This document shows positions 1 through 9,412 of a stretch of DNA of 64,000 nucleotides, in pieces. The position numbers and the translations under genes are program-made. Source of the DNA: Chroogloeocystis siderophila 5.2 s.c.1 (GTDB lineage Bacteria; Cyanobacteriota; Cyanobacteriia; Cyanobacteriales; Chroococcidiopsidaceae); assembly GCF_001904655.1 (NCBI RefSeq), contig NZ_MRCC01000009.1:62001-126000 (forward strand). Direction: 5' to 3'. A model generated the notes under the pieces. The model did not search any database. It was not told the DNA's origin and was given only the letters and a program-made list of their open reading frames with translations. Position 1 is the stretch's first letter; each line of letters begins with the position of its first letter.

Positions 1-78
1 TTTAAATTTTTGTTAGTCTAGTGCCGACAACACTGGTTGTGGTTTGTAACGAGCGATCGCTCATTACCCTAGAAGAAT

Positions 79-97
79 ATGCAAGTGTTACTTACAT
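79..97. promoter_or_regulatory. upstream operator-like box of the TetR-fusion gene
   Basis: This 19-base segment is an imperfect copy of the palindrome at 125-143; it differs at two positions and lies 46 bases upstream of it. Paired related palindromes before a TetR-family gene usually are operators for that regulator. That role is inferred; the repeat itself is visible in the sequence. Confidence 0.5.
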
Positions 98-124
98 TTC
101 TACTTTAACAACAATGCTGTAAAA

Positions 125-143
125 ATGCAAGTATTACTTGCAT
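125..143. promoter_or_regulatory. perfect palindrome, probable TetR-family operator
   Basis: ATGCAAGTA, one T, then TACTTGCAT: two perfect 9-base arms around one base. It sits 45 bases before the chosen start codon (188) of the TetR-fusion gene and next to a possible -10 box TATAAC at 147-152. The position suggests autorepression, and possibly control of a gene to the left of the window. Confidence 0.6.
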
Positions 144-187
144 AGTTATAACTAATGCAGTATTCCCGCTTATTGACACTAGCCCGT

Positions 188-1390
188 ATGCCCACTCAAA
201 ATACTTCGACTCGACAACGATTAATTAATGCAGCGATTGAGTTGTTCGCGACTCAGGGAGTTATCGACACAACAACAAAAGCCGTTGCTGAGTTAGCCCA
301 AGTTAATGAAGTAACGCTATTTCGGCATTTTGGGAATAAGCATGGTTTACTGCTTGCAGTTATTTCCGAGTCAGCGGTGTTTCAAGAGTTGGGTGAAACA
401 TTGCGCCAACAAGCCCAACAAACGCATAGTCTTTCAGAAGCGATTAAATGGTACGCGGGCGATCGCTTAACGGCGATCACGCAATTTCCCGAATTAGTGC
501 TGTCTATTTTAGGAGAAGCACGGCAATACCCAGTAGAAAATCGCCGCATCATTGGCAAATACATCAATCAAATCAGTCACGATGTTGCCGAATATCTAGC
601 AACTGTGATGCAACGCGAACAGTTACGCAGTCAATTACCTGTTGAAAAGCTTGCCAGCTTACTTAACTATATTTTGTTAGGCTACGCGATTATTGAATTG
701 GCAACTGAATCTGACGAAGAACATGACAGAGAAGCGTTTTTGAGTGACTTGGTTCAACTATTTTTAGGAGAAAACATAGTATCTACAAATTTAGAAGCAA
801 TTACTTCAACTGAAAATGTGGCAGATCTACCAGCAAATTTAGTGCATACAATTCTGCAACAAGCTAAAAAATCAGGACTACGAGATTATGCGCTTGTGTA
901 TGTTTTATTTGCAGCGGGCTTATCTCCAATAGATATTACTAATTTAGAGCGAAGTCATCAAATCAGCGATCCTCATCAACATTTATTACAAATTAATCAA
1001 GGTTCAGTAAGACAAGTTCCTGTTAATCAATGGATTATGGGCAAGCGCTACGGTTCTTACACTCGTAATCCACTGACACAATGGCTTAAAAGTCGTAAAG
1101 ATAATTCTTCTGCCTTATTTCTTAATGATAACGGAATGCCAATCACTGAGCAAGAAATAAAAGCACTTTGGCAAGAACTAGCCGAAGGGTTATTGACACC
1201 ACAAGGAAACCCTCCAGTGATTGAGCAAGCGCAGCAGACTTGGTGCGTTGAGATGCTAGTGAAAGGAATCAGTATTGAAGATTTGAGTATTTTAACAGGG
1301 TGGAGTTTAACGAGATTACAACCTTATGCACGTAGAGCAAAAGAAAAAGTAGCTTTAGAGCAAGCGCTACGCCTCGATCAAAAATCTTAA
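188..1390 (+). CDS. TetR-family regulator fused to an inactive tyrosine-recombinase-like domain
   Basis: The N-terminus is a TetR helix-turn-helix (RQRLINAAIELF through VTLFRHFGNKHGLL, about residues 10-55), followed by a helical ligand/dimer region to about 200. The last 170 residues resemble a tyrosine-recombinase catalytic fold: RDYALVYVLFAAGL matches box I, ALFLNDNG the mid region, and LTGW followed by PYARRAKEK the C-terminal motif. The box I arginine is Ser, the HxxR motif is absent, and only the terminal Tyr is kept, so strand exchange is not expected. An upstream in-frame ATG at 155 would add 11 residues; I chose 188 because TetR proteins start close to helix 1 and the putative -10 box lies at 147-152. 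The ligand is unknown. Autoregulation through the boxes at 79-143 is likely. Confidence 0.82.
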   Translation: MPTQNTSTRQRLINAAIELFATQGVIDTTTKAVAELAQVNEVTLFRHFGNKHGLLLAVISESAVFQELGETLRQQAQQTHSLSEAIKWYAGDRLTAITQFPELVLSILGEARQYPVENRRIIGKYINQISHDVAEYLATVMQREQLRSQLPVEKLASLLNYILLGYAIIELATESDEEHDREAFLSDLVQLFLGENIVSTNLEAITSTENVADLPANLVHTILQQAKKSGLRDYALVYVLFAAGLSPIDITNLERSHQISDPHQHLLQINQGSVRQVPVNQWIMGKRYGSYTRNPLTQWLKSRKDNSSALFLNDNGMPITEQEIKALWQELAEGLLTPQGNPPVIEQAQQTWCVEMLVKGISIEDLSILTGWSLTRLQPYARRAKEKVALEQALRLDQKS

Positions 1391-1450
1391 TCGATGGATT
1401 TTTATCCGCTAGACTACATTCAATTTGCACTGGAGCGATCGCACGATACT

Positions 1451-1639
1451 TTTGATATTAAAAATCGTAAAGTTGCCAGCAGGATCAGCACTTGGAAAGA
1501 CTTGACGAACCTCAGCTAAATTTTTTCATTCGGCTGATTTTGCAATCCTGTACCAGTTATCTAAAGGAGTCTCTGCGTCTGGATGAATTTCATAAAATTC
1601 TTTTAGCTTTTTATTATTAATAGCGTGCATGAATATCAT
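1451..1639 (-). pseudogene. HigB-type mRNA interferase toxin, broken
   Basis: Starting at ATG 1639 (or the in-frame ATG at 1630), the reverse strand reads MIFMHAINNKKLKEFYEIHP and on through DAETPLDNWYRIAKSAE. It then meets TGA at 1528-1526 and continues in the same frame with NLAEVRQVFPSADPAGNFTIFNIK, after which similarity ends. This is the N-terminal two thirds of the HigB family (HPDAE...WY...ADxxGNxxVFNI). The C-terminal catalytic part and any HigA antitoxin are missing; the TetR-fusion gene ends 60 bases further on. The stop falls where the family usually has an aromatic or Asp residue. The fragment is too short and interrupted to give a working toxin. Its promoter and operator (1685-1717) still look intact. 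Confidence 0.7.
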
Positions 1640-1684
1640 AAGAAATAGCCGCTTTAATTCAATTAAGGCTAAGATAAATAATCT

Positions 1685-1717
1685 AATATACCTTTTTGTT
1701 CACAAAATGTGAACAAA
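1685..1717 (-). promoter_or_regulatory. promoter with overlapping palindromic operator of the higB relic
   Basis: On the reverse strand TTCACA (1713-1708) and TATATT (1690-1685) are 17 bases apart, each one mismatch from consensus. A palindrome with 10-base arms, TTTGTTCACA / TGTGAACAAA and a 3-base centre (1695-1717), covers the -35 box and spacer. This is the arrangement expected for a self-repressed toxin-antitoxin operon. Confidence 0.5.
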
Positions 1718-2085
1718 TTGTCAATACTAATAATTGATGACTTTTTTGGAATTTTGACGCTTTTGGTGAACGGTACACCGCATTCCGCGGTCAAAAGCCC
1801 CCTAAATTTAATTAAATTATGTCGAGATTGCTTGCCACAAGACATAATAAGTCAATATTTCAATTTCCTACGTAAACGTATGGGGTATCCCTCGCTCCTC
1901 TTGACACAGATGCCCTCTCAAATTCGAGCCTTAACTCTTGACTATTGGTGACCTCATCCACATGCTCTCAAAACTGGATAAACTGTCCTTTTCTAAATGG
2001 GCTATTTACCTCGGATTTGGTATGACGAGCTAGAAGTGAGTGGATAGTGGATAGGGGCTAGTGTTCTCTGCACCCTTTACTATTT
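1718..2085. other. intergenic region with a structured palindrome, no supported gene
   Basis: The region contains a compound inverted repeat at 1752-1798: ACCGC-ATTCC-GCGGT (1777-1791) inside GCTTTTG (1759-1765)/CAAAAGC (1792-1798), with an alternative pairing TTTTGAC (1752-1758)/GTCAAAA (1790-1796). An 80-codon frame at 1709-1951 starts with GTG inside the operator, runs through the hairpin and matches nothing I know. The rest is AT-rich with no recognisable feature. Confidence 0.4.
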
Positions 2086-3282
2086 TTATATTGGTAAATG
2101 CATTTCTCCGAGGAGTACTGGTTGCGTTGCACCAGTTGCTTGCGGTAAGTTACCAGGGAGGTTGAGCATTCTCCAGTACGCAAGAACAGCGAAGGCGATC
2201 GCTTCTTTAAAATTGGCACTTAGCCCGATTTCGTCTGTCGTTTGTACGGGAAGTGGTGCGAGTAATTCTTGTAATCGGCGTTTTAAGTAGAAATTCCGAC
2301 TACCGCCACCGCATAATAGTACGCGATCGCTTTGCTGTGGTAAGAAAGTTTGGTAACTGTGGACAATTGAGGCAGCAGTTAATTCGGTAAGAGTTGCTAA
2401 AGTATCAGCAGCGCTTAAATTTAGTGCAGTCGTGTCAGCTAGACAAGCTTGTAAATAGTCCCAGCCAAAAAGTTCTCTTCCTGTCGATTTTGGTGGTGGG
2501 AGTTGAAAGTAATCTTGACTGAGCCATTTTTCTACTAATGTATGACAAGGACTGCCGCTAGATGCCCACTCACCGTTAGCATCGTAAGTTCTACTACCAT
2601 TGGTAAAATGCTGTACTGCTAAATCTAACAGCGAATTTCCAGGTCCTGTATCCCAACCGCGCACTTTTTCCAACCAGTCGGGATGCGATCGCGGTGGTAA
2701 ATAAGCAACGTTAGCGATTCCGCCAATATTTTGTACACAACGCGATTCGTGAGGATGGCTCAAAAGATACGCATCGACGCGGGGAACTAAGGGCGCACCA
2801 TGACCTTTAGCAGCAATATCACCTGTACGAAAGTTACTCACTGTTGGAATTTGAGTTAATTCCGCAATGACAGCACCACGTCCTAATTGAAGACTATATC
2901 CTAGGATGTCAGGAAACCCCTTTAGTGCTGGTAAGGCACTGCCTTGCCCCTCATGCCCCTCGCTCCTTCTTTGGGGTGGTCGATGATATACTGTTTGACC
3001 GTGCGAACCAATGAGTTCTACGGAAGAGTGATTGATTTGCAAGTGTTGTGCTGCTTGGGCAAAAGTTTGGGCGATCGCATCGTCTAATTCTGCCAATTGT
3101 GCCATCGAAAGCGCTTCCCCCGCACAAACTGCGAGGATCTGTTGCCTTAACTTTGTCGGATAAGGATAAGTTTCTCCTGCTAAGAACTCAACTTTGATAT
3201 CGCTATCTGTACCAGAAATATCAACTAAGGCAGCATCAATGCCATCAACTGAAGTACCGCTGATTAAGCCAATTACAAGCAT
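2086..3282 (-). CDS. anmK: anhydro-N-acetylmuramic acid kinase
   Basis: Phosphorylates and opens 1,6-anhydro-MurNAc to MurNAc-6-phosphate during recycling of cell-wall fragments in the cytoplasm. The family start [19 protein letters not shown] is clear, followed by [33 protein letters not shown]-like [11 protein letters not shown] and the ATP-site [10 protein letters not shown] start at 3282; the frame stays open to 3387, but that stretch consists of the dispersed TTGGTAATTGG repeat. At about residues 104-127 there is an extra low-complexity segment ([18 protein letters not shown]) between HRPP and YSLQLGRG. It is encoded by an intergenic-type palindrome inserted in frame (2930-2948) and makes the protein about 398 residues instead of about 370. 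Confidence 0.93.
   Translation of the reverse strand: MLVIGLISGTSVDGIDAALVDISGTDSDIKVEFLAGETYPYPTKLRQQILAVCAGEALSMAQLAELDDAIAQTFAQAAQHLQINHSSVELIGSHGQTVYHRPPQRRSEGHEGQGSALPALKGFPDILGYSLQLGRGAVIAELTQIPTVSNFRTGDIAAKGHGAPLVPRVDAYLLSHPHESRCVQNIGGIANVAYLPPRSHPDWLEKVRGWDTGPGNSLLDLAVQHFTNGSRTYDANGEWASSGSPCHTLVEKWLSQDYFQLPPPKSTGRELFGWDYLQACLADTTALNLSAADTLATLTELTAASIVHSYQTFLPQQSDRVLLCGGGSRNFYLKRRLQELLAPLPVQTTDEIGLSANFKEAIAFAVLAYWRMLNLPGNLPQATGATQPVLLGEMHLPI
2930..2948. repeat. short palindromic repeat inserted inside anmK
   Basis: GGTAAGGCA, C, TGCCTTGCC with one T/G mismatch in the arms, followed by the pyrimidine-rich CCCTCATGCCCC. The same kind of element (GGGCAAGGC AA GCCTTGCCC) lies between genes at 25501-25520. 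Here it is translated as part of the extra segment of AnmK without breaking the frame. Confidence 0.6.
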
Positions 3283-3405
3283 TAATTTATCGACTAAGTA
3301 AGAGGGTAAAAATAAACATAGCTTAAGGGTTGGTAATTGGTAACTGGTAAGTGGTAATTGGTGAATATCTTTTTTCTGACTACCCATTACCGATTGCCTA
3401 TATCG

Positions 3406-4584
3406 TTATCTTACTGGAGCCACACCATTAAACTCAGCGTTTTTCTCCGAGCTAATAATATGAATATCAATATTTTTCAGCAACCGTACTAATTGTTGCG
3501 TCAGAGAACCACGCAAGAGAATTTTCCAGCGCGATCGCTGACTTTCGCCGATGACAATTTGGGTAATTCGGTATTGTTTAGCAACATCGGCGATCGCTTG
3601 TGCGATATTGTGACTTGTGACGCGGATAAACGTCCCGCCAAATTCTTGACACAGATGTTCGCAAGTTTCGAGGTGTAAACTTTCCACTTTAGTTAAAAAG
3701 CGATCGGGATTCGCCACAAAAACAGTGTACAAAGGAGCATTCATATAACCTGCTAGCCGCGCTCCACGACGTATTAATTGCAACGAATTGGGATAGGTAG
3801 AGACGCAGACTAAAACACGCTCGTGAATATTACAAGTTTGTCCGGCGAGTTGCTTGTTTGGGGAATTAGCGGTGAGTGCGATTGCATCTTCTTCGACATT
3901 ATCAGCAACTTCGCGCAGTGCAAGTTCGCGTAAAGCAATTAAGTTGCGGCGTTGAAAAAAGTTAGCGAGTGCTTGATGAATTTTTTCGGGAGCGTAAATT
4001 TTACCTTCAACTAAGCGTTCTTCTAAAGTTTCTGGAGTCACGTCAATAACGACAACTTCATCAGCTTCCTCAATTAAGCGATCCGGCACGCGTTCTCTAA
4101 CAACGACACCTGTAATTCTTGCTACCAAGTCATTGAGACTTTCGATGTGTTGAATATTTACAGTTGAGTAAACGTCAATACCCGCAGCTAGAATAACTTC
4201 CACATCTTGATAGCGCTTTTCGCGTTCAGAACCAGGGACATTTGTATGTGCTAATTCGTCGATGAGTGCGAGTTGTGGCGATCGCGCTAAAATTGCCTCT
4301 GTGTCCATTTCTGTGAGCGTCAACCCGCCCCGAACAACTTCTTTACGCGGAATTAGTTCTAAGCCATCAGCTTTTTGTGTAGTTTCCTTTCGCCCGTGAG
4401 TTTCGAGTAACCCAATAACAACATCAATACCTTCTTGTTTGAGTGCGTGGGCTTCTTCGAGCATTCGGTAAGTTTTACCAACTCCTGGAGCCATCCCAAT
4501 AAAGATTTTGTGCTTACCTCTATGCGCTGGGCGAATCGTCGCGTTGTTAGCAAGCGGTTCACTTGTTATCTCATCTGAAAACAT
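3406..4584 (-). CDS. kdpD: short KdpD (KdpD domain plus USP domain, no histidine kinase)
   Basis: The protein has the N-terminal KdpD domain with Walker A GMAPGVGKTY, LLETHGRKET, ALIDELAHTNVPGSER and VNIQHIESLND. A universal-stress-protein-like domain follows, ending in RSRWKILLRGSLTQQLVRL. It stops at about 392 residues, so the four membrane helices, GAF and kinase domains of the roughly 890-residue E. coli protein are absent. Such short KdpD proteins are known in Anabaena and other cyanobacteria. It is the last gene of the kdp operon, 40 bases after kdpC. No KdpE regulator is adjacent. The start is ATG 4584; a TTG at 4614 would add ten residues that come from a dispersed repeat. A role in sensing K+ or turgor or supporting the pump is inferred. 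Confidence 0.9.
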   Translation of the reverse strand: MFSDEITSEPLANNATIRPAHRGKHKIFIGMAPGVGKTYRMLEEAHALKQEGIDVVIGLLETHGRKETTQKADGLELIPRKEVVRGGLTLTEMDTEAILARSPQLALIDELAHTNVPGSEREKRYQDVEVILAAGIDVYSTVNIQHIESLNDLVARITGVVVRERVPDRLIEEADEVVVIDVTPETLEERLVEGKIYAPEKIHQALANFFQRRNLIALRELALREVADNVEEDAIALTANSPNKQLAGQTCNIHERVLVCVSTYPNSLQLIRRGARLAGYMNAPLYTVFVANPDRFLTKVESLHLETCEHLCQEFGGTFIRVTSHNIAQAIADVAKQYRITQIVIGESQRSRWKILLRGSLTQQLVRLLKNIDIHIISSEKNAEFNGVAPVR

Positions 4585-4624
4585 AGTAATGGGTAATTGG
4601 GGGGAAATCTGCAATCTAAAGAAA

Positions 4625-5242
4625 TCACTCTAGCGGAGCTTGTAAAACGTCTAGCTCGCGATTTAAATTCAACACATTGACTCCTGGTTCGCCAAAAACC
4701 CATAGAAATCTGCCTTGCGTGTGTTTAGCAATCAAAGGAGCAATTTCATCAGGAGATAAATTACGTGCCTGGGCAACTCGTTCTAGTTGATTAAATGCGG
4801 CTTCTACTGTAATATGCGGATCTAAACCAGAACCCGAAGCATAAACGAGATCCGCAGTCGGGGGAATTCCGCTTTCCTCTAGCTGCGACACAGTTTCATT
4901 AATACGTGCGAGTAAATCGGGATTACTCGGCGCCAAGTTGCTTGCACCCGATACACCTGTTCTTTGTCCAATATTTTCTGGATCGCGTTCTTGTTGCGTA
5001 AAGCTGCTGTAGTTTACCGAACTAGGGCGACTTTGGAAATATTGCGGTGACGTAAAGACTTGTCCAATCAACGCTGAGCCGACATTTTGTCCTTCCAGGT
5101 TTTGGACGATGCTACCGTTAGCTTGAAACGGAAAGAAAACTTGACCAATAACTATCATAATTGCAGGATAAATCACCGCTGTCAGTAGCCACAGCACAAA
5201 AGTGATTCGAATAGATCTTGTAATATCGCGCACTATGGACAT
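4625..5242 (-). CDS. kdpC: potassium-transporting ATPase subunit C
   Basis: Single-span periplasmic-facing subunit that stabilises the KdpFABC complex and raises its affinity for ATP and K+. One N-terminal membrane segment (about residues 12-35, ITFVLWLLTAVIYPAIMIV) precedes the conserved GSALIGQVFTSPQYFQSRPS and the SGSGLDPHITVEAA motif. The 205-residue length is normal. It starts two bases after the stop of the small kdpF/G-like gene, so the two are probably translationally coupled. It belongs to the kdpA-B-F/G-C-D operon on the reverse strand. Confidence 0.95.
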   Translation of the reverse strand: MSIVRDITRSIRITFVLWLLTAVIYPAIMIVIGQVFFPFQANGSIVQNLEGQNVGSALIGQVFTSPQYFQSRPSSVNYSSFTQQERDPENIGQRTGVSGASNLAPSNPDLLARINETVSQLEESGIPPTADLVYASGSGLDPHITVEAAFNQLERVAQARNLSPDEIAPLIAKHTQGRFLWVFGEPGVNVLNLNRELDVLQAPLE

Positions 5243-5244
5243 AA

Positions 5245-5466
5245 TTAATAGCGCTCCGGTCGAAAAACAACATCAAACAAATAAATTGTTAACCCCACAG
5301 TAACCAACACAAGTAAACCAATAGCCCAAGCCTGACGACGCTGTACACCATCAACCGCAGCATACACCGTAGGTGCGATCGCCAAATTCAAACACAACGC
5401 AAAAAACAGTTGTAAAGGCAACCTTTGTCTACACCATCGCACCCAAACAAACATCAAAATCTTCAT
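5245..5466 (-). CDS. small KdpF/KdpG-like membrane subunit of the Kdp pump
   Basis: A 73-residue protein with an N-terminal hydrophobic signal-like segment (about 15-36, ending AVYAA-like TVYAAVDG) and a second span, AWAIGLLVLVTVGLTIYLF, that ends in FRPERY. The C-terminal half resembles the roughly 30-residue KdpF lipid-like stabiliser of KdpFABC (single helix, R-x-E/D ending). Cyanobacterial operons carry a gene of this kind, often called kdpG, between kdpB and kdpC, exactly as here. Its function is taken from position and similarity of the last helix. Confidence 0.75.
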   Translation of the reverse strand: MKILMFVWVRWCRQRLPLQLFFALCLNLAIAPTVYAAVDGVQRRQAWAIGLLVLVTVGLTIYLFDVVFRPERY

Positions 5467-5503
5467 ATACTAGCCCCAACTCATTGACAAAAACCTCTCA
5501 CAA

Positions 5504-5540
5504 TCTCTTCTCTCTGCGTTCTCTGCGTCTCTGTGGTTCG
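5504..5540. repeat. dispersed CTCTGCGT-type repeat between kdpB and the kdpF/G-like gene
   Basis: Three tandem degenerate units of TCTCTGCGTT / CTCTGCGTCT / CTGTGGTTCG. This word is a familiar dispersed intergenic repeat of cyanobacteria (reverse: ACCACAGAGACGCAGAG). It lies inside the kdp operon in the 93-base gap after kdpB. Confidence 0.55.
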
Positions 5541-5559
5541 TTTAATATAATAGTTACCC

Positions 5560-7656
5560 CTACCCTAAACCCACCGCCACAATAACCACATCAATCAGCT
5601 TAATCGCAATAAACGGAGCAACAACACCACCCAAACCATAAAGTAAAATATTTCGCTGCAAAAGTTGATTTGCCGTTAAAGGTCTAAATTTAACTCCCGT
5701 CAACGCCAAAGGAATTAACGCTGGAATAATCAATGCGTTGTAAATAAGTGCGGATAAAACCGCCGATTGGGTACTTGCCAAACCCATAATATTCAACCTA
5801 CCAATACCCGCAGCAGTAAAAATAACCGGAATAATCGCAAAATACTTAGCGATGTCATTTGCGAGCGAAAAAGTCGTCAATGCGCCGCGCGTAATTAATA
5901 GTTGTTTACCAATAGCAACAATATCAATCAACTTCGTCGGATCAGAATCCAAGTCAACCATATTCGCGGCTTCTTTTGCCGCTTGAGTCCCCGAATTCAT
6001 TGCTACACCGACATTGGCTTGCGCGAGTGCTGGAGCATCATTTGTTCCATCCCCCGTCATTGCGACTAATTTGCCTGCGGCTTGTTCGCGTTGAATGACA
6101 GCGATTTTATCTTCAGGAGTCGCTTCGGCAATAAAGTCATCGACACCTGCTTCTTGGGCAATCACCGCCGCTGTGATCCGATTATCACCCGTTAGCATAA
6201 TCGTTCGTACGCCCATGCGTCGTAGCTGGTCAAAACGTTCTTTAATGCCAGGTTTGATAATATCCTTAAGATAGATGACACCATAAATATTGCCATTGAG
6301 CGCGACAGCCAGCGGTGTACCACCCAAGCGAGAGACACGTTCATAAGCAGCATCGAGATCTAAAGGAATTTGACCGTTACGCGAACGCACAAAACCTTTA
6401 ATTGCTTCTACCGCACCTTTACGCACCTCTACTCCATGCGGTAAATTTGTTCCACTCATGCGCGTTTTGGCAGAAAAGTCAACCGCTTCAGCCTTACTCC
6501 AGTCAAACTCCAGTGATGCTCCGAGTTTATTCGCTAACCGGATGATAGACTTACCTTCGGGTGTTTGATCGAAGACACTGGCTGCAAAAGCAACTTTAGC
6601 AACATCATCTACAGAATGACCGTTGACCGGAATAAATTCCTCAGCTAGACGGTTTCCTAGCGTAATAGTCCCCGTTTTGTCCAAAACAAGCGTATTGACA
6701 TCGCCACACGCCTCTACCGCCCTTCCAGAGGTGGCAATGACGTTAAATTGAGCGACGCGATCCATACCTGCAATACCAATTGCGCTCAATAACCCGCCAA
6801 TCGTTGTTGGAATGAGTGCGACTAATAAAGCAATTAGAATCGCCACACTTACCGGACTTTGGACATAATTAGCGAGTGGTGGTAGCGTTGCCACAACCAA
6901 CAAAAACACCAGTGTCAGCACCGCAAGTAAGACGGTGAGTGCAATTTCATTTGGGGTTTTACTGCGTTCAGCACCTTCTACAAGCGAAATCATGCGATCA
7001 ATAAAGCCTTTACCAGGATCGGCGGTAATTTGAATCGTGAGTTCATCAGATATGATCCGCGTACCGCCTGTTACCGAACTCGCGACATCGGAACCAGGTT
7101 CTTTTAATACGGGTGCTGATTCTCCGGTAATTGTGGATTCATCAACCGAAGCAACTCCTGCTATCACTTCGCCATCTGCGGGAATCAGATCGCCAGCGAC
7201 GACTTTGATGCGATCGCCCCGTTGTAAAGTAGTAGAAGACACTTCTTGCATTGAACCATCATTTAACAGTTTCCGCGCTACGGTATCCGATTTTGTTGAA
7301 CGTAACGCATCAGCTTGCGCTTTTCCACGCCCTTCGGCAACGGCTTCGGCAAAATTGGCAAACAAAACTGTAAAAAACAAAATTAGCGTAATCAAGCCAT
7401 TGAACACCCGTAGATTTTCACCTGGTACAAATCCAAACAAGTAAGGATCAATTGTCAGCAGTGCGGTAATAATCGTACCTACCCATACTAAAAACATTAC
7501 TGGATTCTTTACCATTTGTCGCGGATTTAGTTTGACAAAAGCATCACGGATAGCTCGTTGGTAAAGTCCTTTTCTGCTCACTTTTGGTGTATGCTTGCGC
7601 CCTTCGCGAGAACCACTAGGACGCAGGCTTGTTGGTGAAGAAGTTGTAGAATCCAT
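5560..7656 (-). CDS. kdpB: potassium-transporting P-type ATPase, catalytic subunit B
   Basis: Hydrolyses ATP to power K+ uptake through KdpA. All P-type signatures are present in order: TITGESAPV (actuator domain), [13 protein letters not shown] with the phosphorylated Asp, [10 protein letters not shown], and [18 protein letters not shown]. Seven or so membrane segments match the family, and 698 residues is a normal length. An N-terminal extension rich in Ser/Thr/Arg (about 30 residues) precedes the conserved ...[18 protein letters not shown]. The gene lies 70 bases downstream of kdpA and is presumably transcribed with it. Confidence 0.98.
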   Translation of the reverse strand: MDSTTSSPTSLRPSGSREGRKHTPKVSRKGLYQRAIRDAFVKLNPRQMVKNPVMFLVWVGTIITALLTIDPYLFGFVPGENLRVFNGLITLILFFTVLFANFAEAVAEGRGKAQADALRSTKSDTVARKLLNDGSMQEVSSTTLQRGDRIKVVAGDLIPADGEVIAGVASVDESTITGESAPVLKEPGSDVASSVTGGTRIISDELTIQITADPGKGFIDRMISLVEGAERSKTPNEIALTVLLAVLTLVFLLVVATLPPLANYVQSPVSVAILIALLVALIPTTIGGLLSAIGIAGMDRVAQFNVIATSGRAVEACGDVNTLVLDKTGTITLGNRLAEEFIPVNGHSVDDVAKVAFAASVFDQTPEGKSIIRLANKLGASLEFDWSKAEAVDFSAKTRMSGTNLPHGVEVRKGAVEAIKGFVRSRNGQIPLDLDAAYERVSRLGGTPLAVALNGNIYGVIYLKDIIKPGIKERFDQLRRMGVRTIMLTGDNRITAAVIAQEAGVDDFIAEATPEDKIAVIQREQAAGKLVAMTGDGTNDAPALAQANVGVAMNSGTQAAKEAANMVDLDSDPTKLIDIVAIGKQLLITRGALTTFSLANDIAKYFAIIPVIFTAAGIGRLNIMGLASTQSAVLSALIYNALIIPALIPLALTGVKFRPLTANQLLQRNILLYGLGGVVAPFIAIKLIDVVIVAVGLG

Positions 7657-7726
7657 AATGAGGAGCGAGGAGCGAGGGGTGAGGTTGTTAACTCAATTCT
7701 TTTAATACAAAACTCAAAACTCAGTA

Positions 7727-9412
7727 TTAGTTCCTTAGCAGTTGAAAGCCTTCGGCGATGGGTCCTAATGCTAGAACAGGGAAGAAAGTTAAGACTCCTA
7801 AAATTAAAATGACTCCTGCTGTGACGCTAGTGAATAATAAAGTATCGGTGCGCAAAGTTCCAGCAGTTGCGGGTACAGGTTGTTTACGTGCCATACTGTC
7901 AGCTAAAAGCAGTAAAGCAATAATAGGAATATAGCGTCCTCCTAAAAGGCTAATACTAGTACTCAGGTTCCACCAAAGCGTGTTATCTCCTAATCCTTCA
8001 AACCCAGAACCATTGTTGGCACTTGCAGAGGTGTATTCGTAAACAACTTGCGATAAGCCATGAAACCCTGGATTACTAATACCAGCTAATGTATCAGGAA
8101 AAGATAGTGCGATCGCACTTGGAATTAGAACAAAAATTGGGTGAACGAGTAGCACAACACTCGCTAAAACAATCTCTCGTCTCTCAATTTTGCGACCTAA
8201 AAATTCTGGTGTTCTACCTACCATTAACCCTGTAATGAATACTGTTAAAATCAGATAGACAAAAAGATAAGCCGTGCCTATTCCTTGTCCACCCCAAACG
8301 ATTTGTAAAAACATACTAAATAAGGTTGAAAAGCCGCCATTAGGCATTAAAGAATCGTGCATTCCATTCACTGCACCGCACATTGTCGCTGTTGTACTGA
8401 CTGCCCATAATGCTGTTTGTGCCCAACCAAAGCGAACTTCTTTACCTTCTAAATTTGGCTGTTCTCCACCAAAAATTGTATTATTTATAAGTGGATTACC
8501 TTGATACTCACCAATTGCAGTTATACATATCAAAATGCAAAATATAATAAACACCATCCAAAAGAGTAGCCAAGCTTGTTTCATATTATTAGCAAATACA
8601 CCATAGGTAAAAATTAATGCCATAGGAATAGATAGCATGGCAATCGTTGCTAATAAATTAGTAAAAGTATTTGGATTCTCGAATGGATGTGCAGAATTAA
8701 TTCCAAAAAAGCCACCGCCGTTTTCTCCTAACTGCTTAATGATCTCAAAATGAGCAACAGGGCCTCGTGCGATCGTCTGTGTTGAACCTTCGAGTGTTGT
8801 TACTGTTGCTGGGGAGGCTAAAGTTTCTGGTACGCCAGCAATTAATAATATTAATGCTCCAATCAGTGATATGGGTAATAAAATTCGCGTAATTGCTAGG
8901 GTTAAATCGACGTAAAAGTTACCTAATGGTCTACCAGTTAGACCTCGAATAAATGCAATTCCTACAGCTAGCCCAGTAGCAGCAGAAGTAAACATTAAAA
9001 AGCCTAGTGCTAGCATTTGACTGGCATAACTATATGTCGTTTCTCCAGAATAATGCTGCTGATTTGTATTGGTAATAAAAGAAATAGTGGTATGTAGGGC
9101 TAAGTCCCATCTAGGTGGATTTAACCCAGTGGGATTGAGAGGAATAACGCCTTGTAGCATGAGTATTGAAAAGACAAAAATACTCATAACTAAATTACTG
9201 ATAATTACGGCTTGAATGTACTGCCTACCAGTCATATTATCTTTAGATCGAGTCCCATTAATAGCAAAAATAATTCGCTCTATAGGATTAATGACTCGAT
9301 TCAGTAGTACGCTCTTTTCAAGAAACACGCGCGCCATGTACTTACCAAAGATTGGTGTAATGGCAACTAATATGACGAGTGTCAACGCAATTTGAAAGAA
9401 TCCTTGTAGCAT
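7727..9412 (-). CDS. kdpA: potassium-transporting ATPase, K+-translocating subunit A
   Basis: Membrane subunit that forms the selective K+ path. It is 561 residues with about ten hydrophobic segments. It carries the family landmarks [14 protein letters not shown], the selectivity-loop-like stretches [50 protein letters not shown] and the late [15 protein letters not shown]. It is the first gene of the kdp operon and is transcribed away from the sensor kinase gene at 9694 across a 281-base spacer that probably holds the K+-responsive promoter. Confidence 0.98.
   Translation of the reverse strand: MLQGFFQIALTLVILVAITPIFGKYMARVFLEKSVLLNRVINPIERIIFAINGTRSKDNMTGRQYIQAVIISNLVMSIFVFSILMLQGVIPLNPTGLNPPRWDLALHTTISFITNTNQQHYSGETTYSYASQMLALGFLMFTSAATGLAVGIAFIRGLTGRPLGNFYVDLTLAITRILLPISLIGALILLIAGVPETLASPATVTTLEGSTQTIARGPVAHFEIIKQLGENGGGFFGINSAHPFENPNTFTNLLATIAMLSIPMALIFTYGVFANNMKQAWLLFWMVFIIFCILICITAIGEYQGNPLINNTIFGGEQPNLEGKEVRFGWAQTALWAVSTTATMCGAVNGMHDSLMPNGGFSTLFSMFLQIVWGGQGIGTAYLFVYLILTVFITGLMVGRTPEFLGRKIERREIVLASVVLLVHPIFVLIPSAIALSFPDTLAGISNPGFHGLSQVVYEYTSASANNGSGFEGLGDNTLWWNLSTSISLLGGRYIPIIALLLLADSMARKQPVPATAGTLRTDTLLFTSVTAGVILILGVLTFFPVLALGPIAEGFQLLRN

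Noticed and set aside
1709-1951. 80-codon forward frame starting with GTG
   Set aside because: It begins inside the palindromic operator, runs through a hairpin and resembles no protein family.
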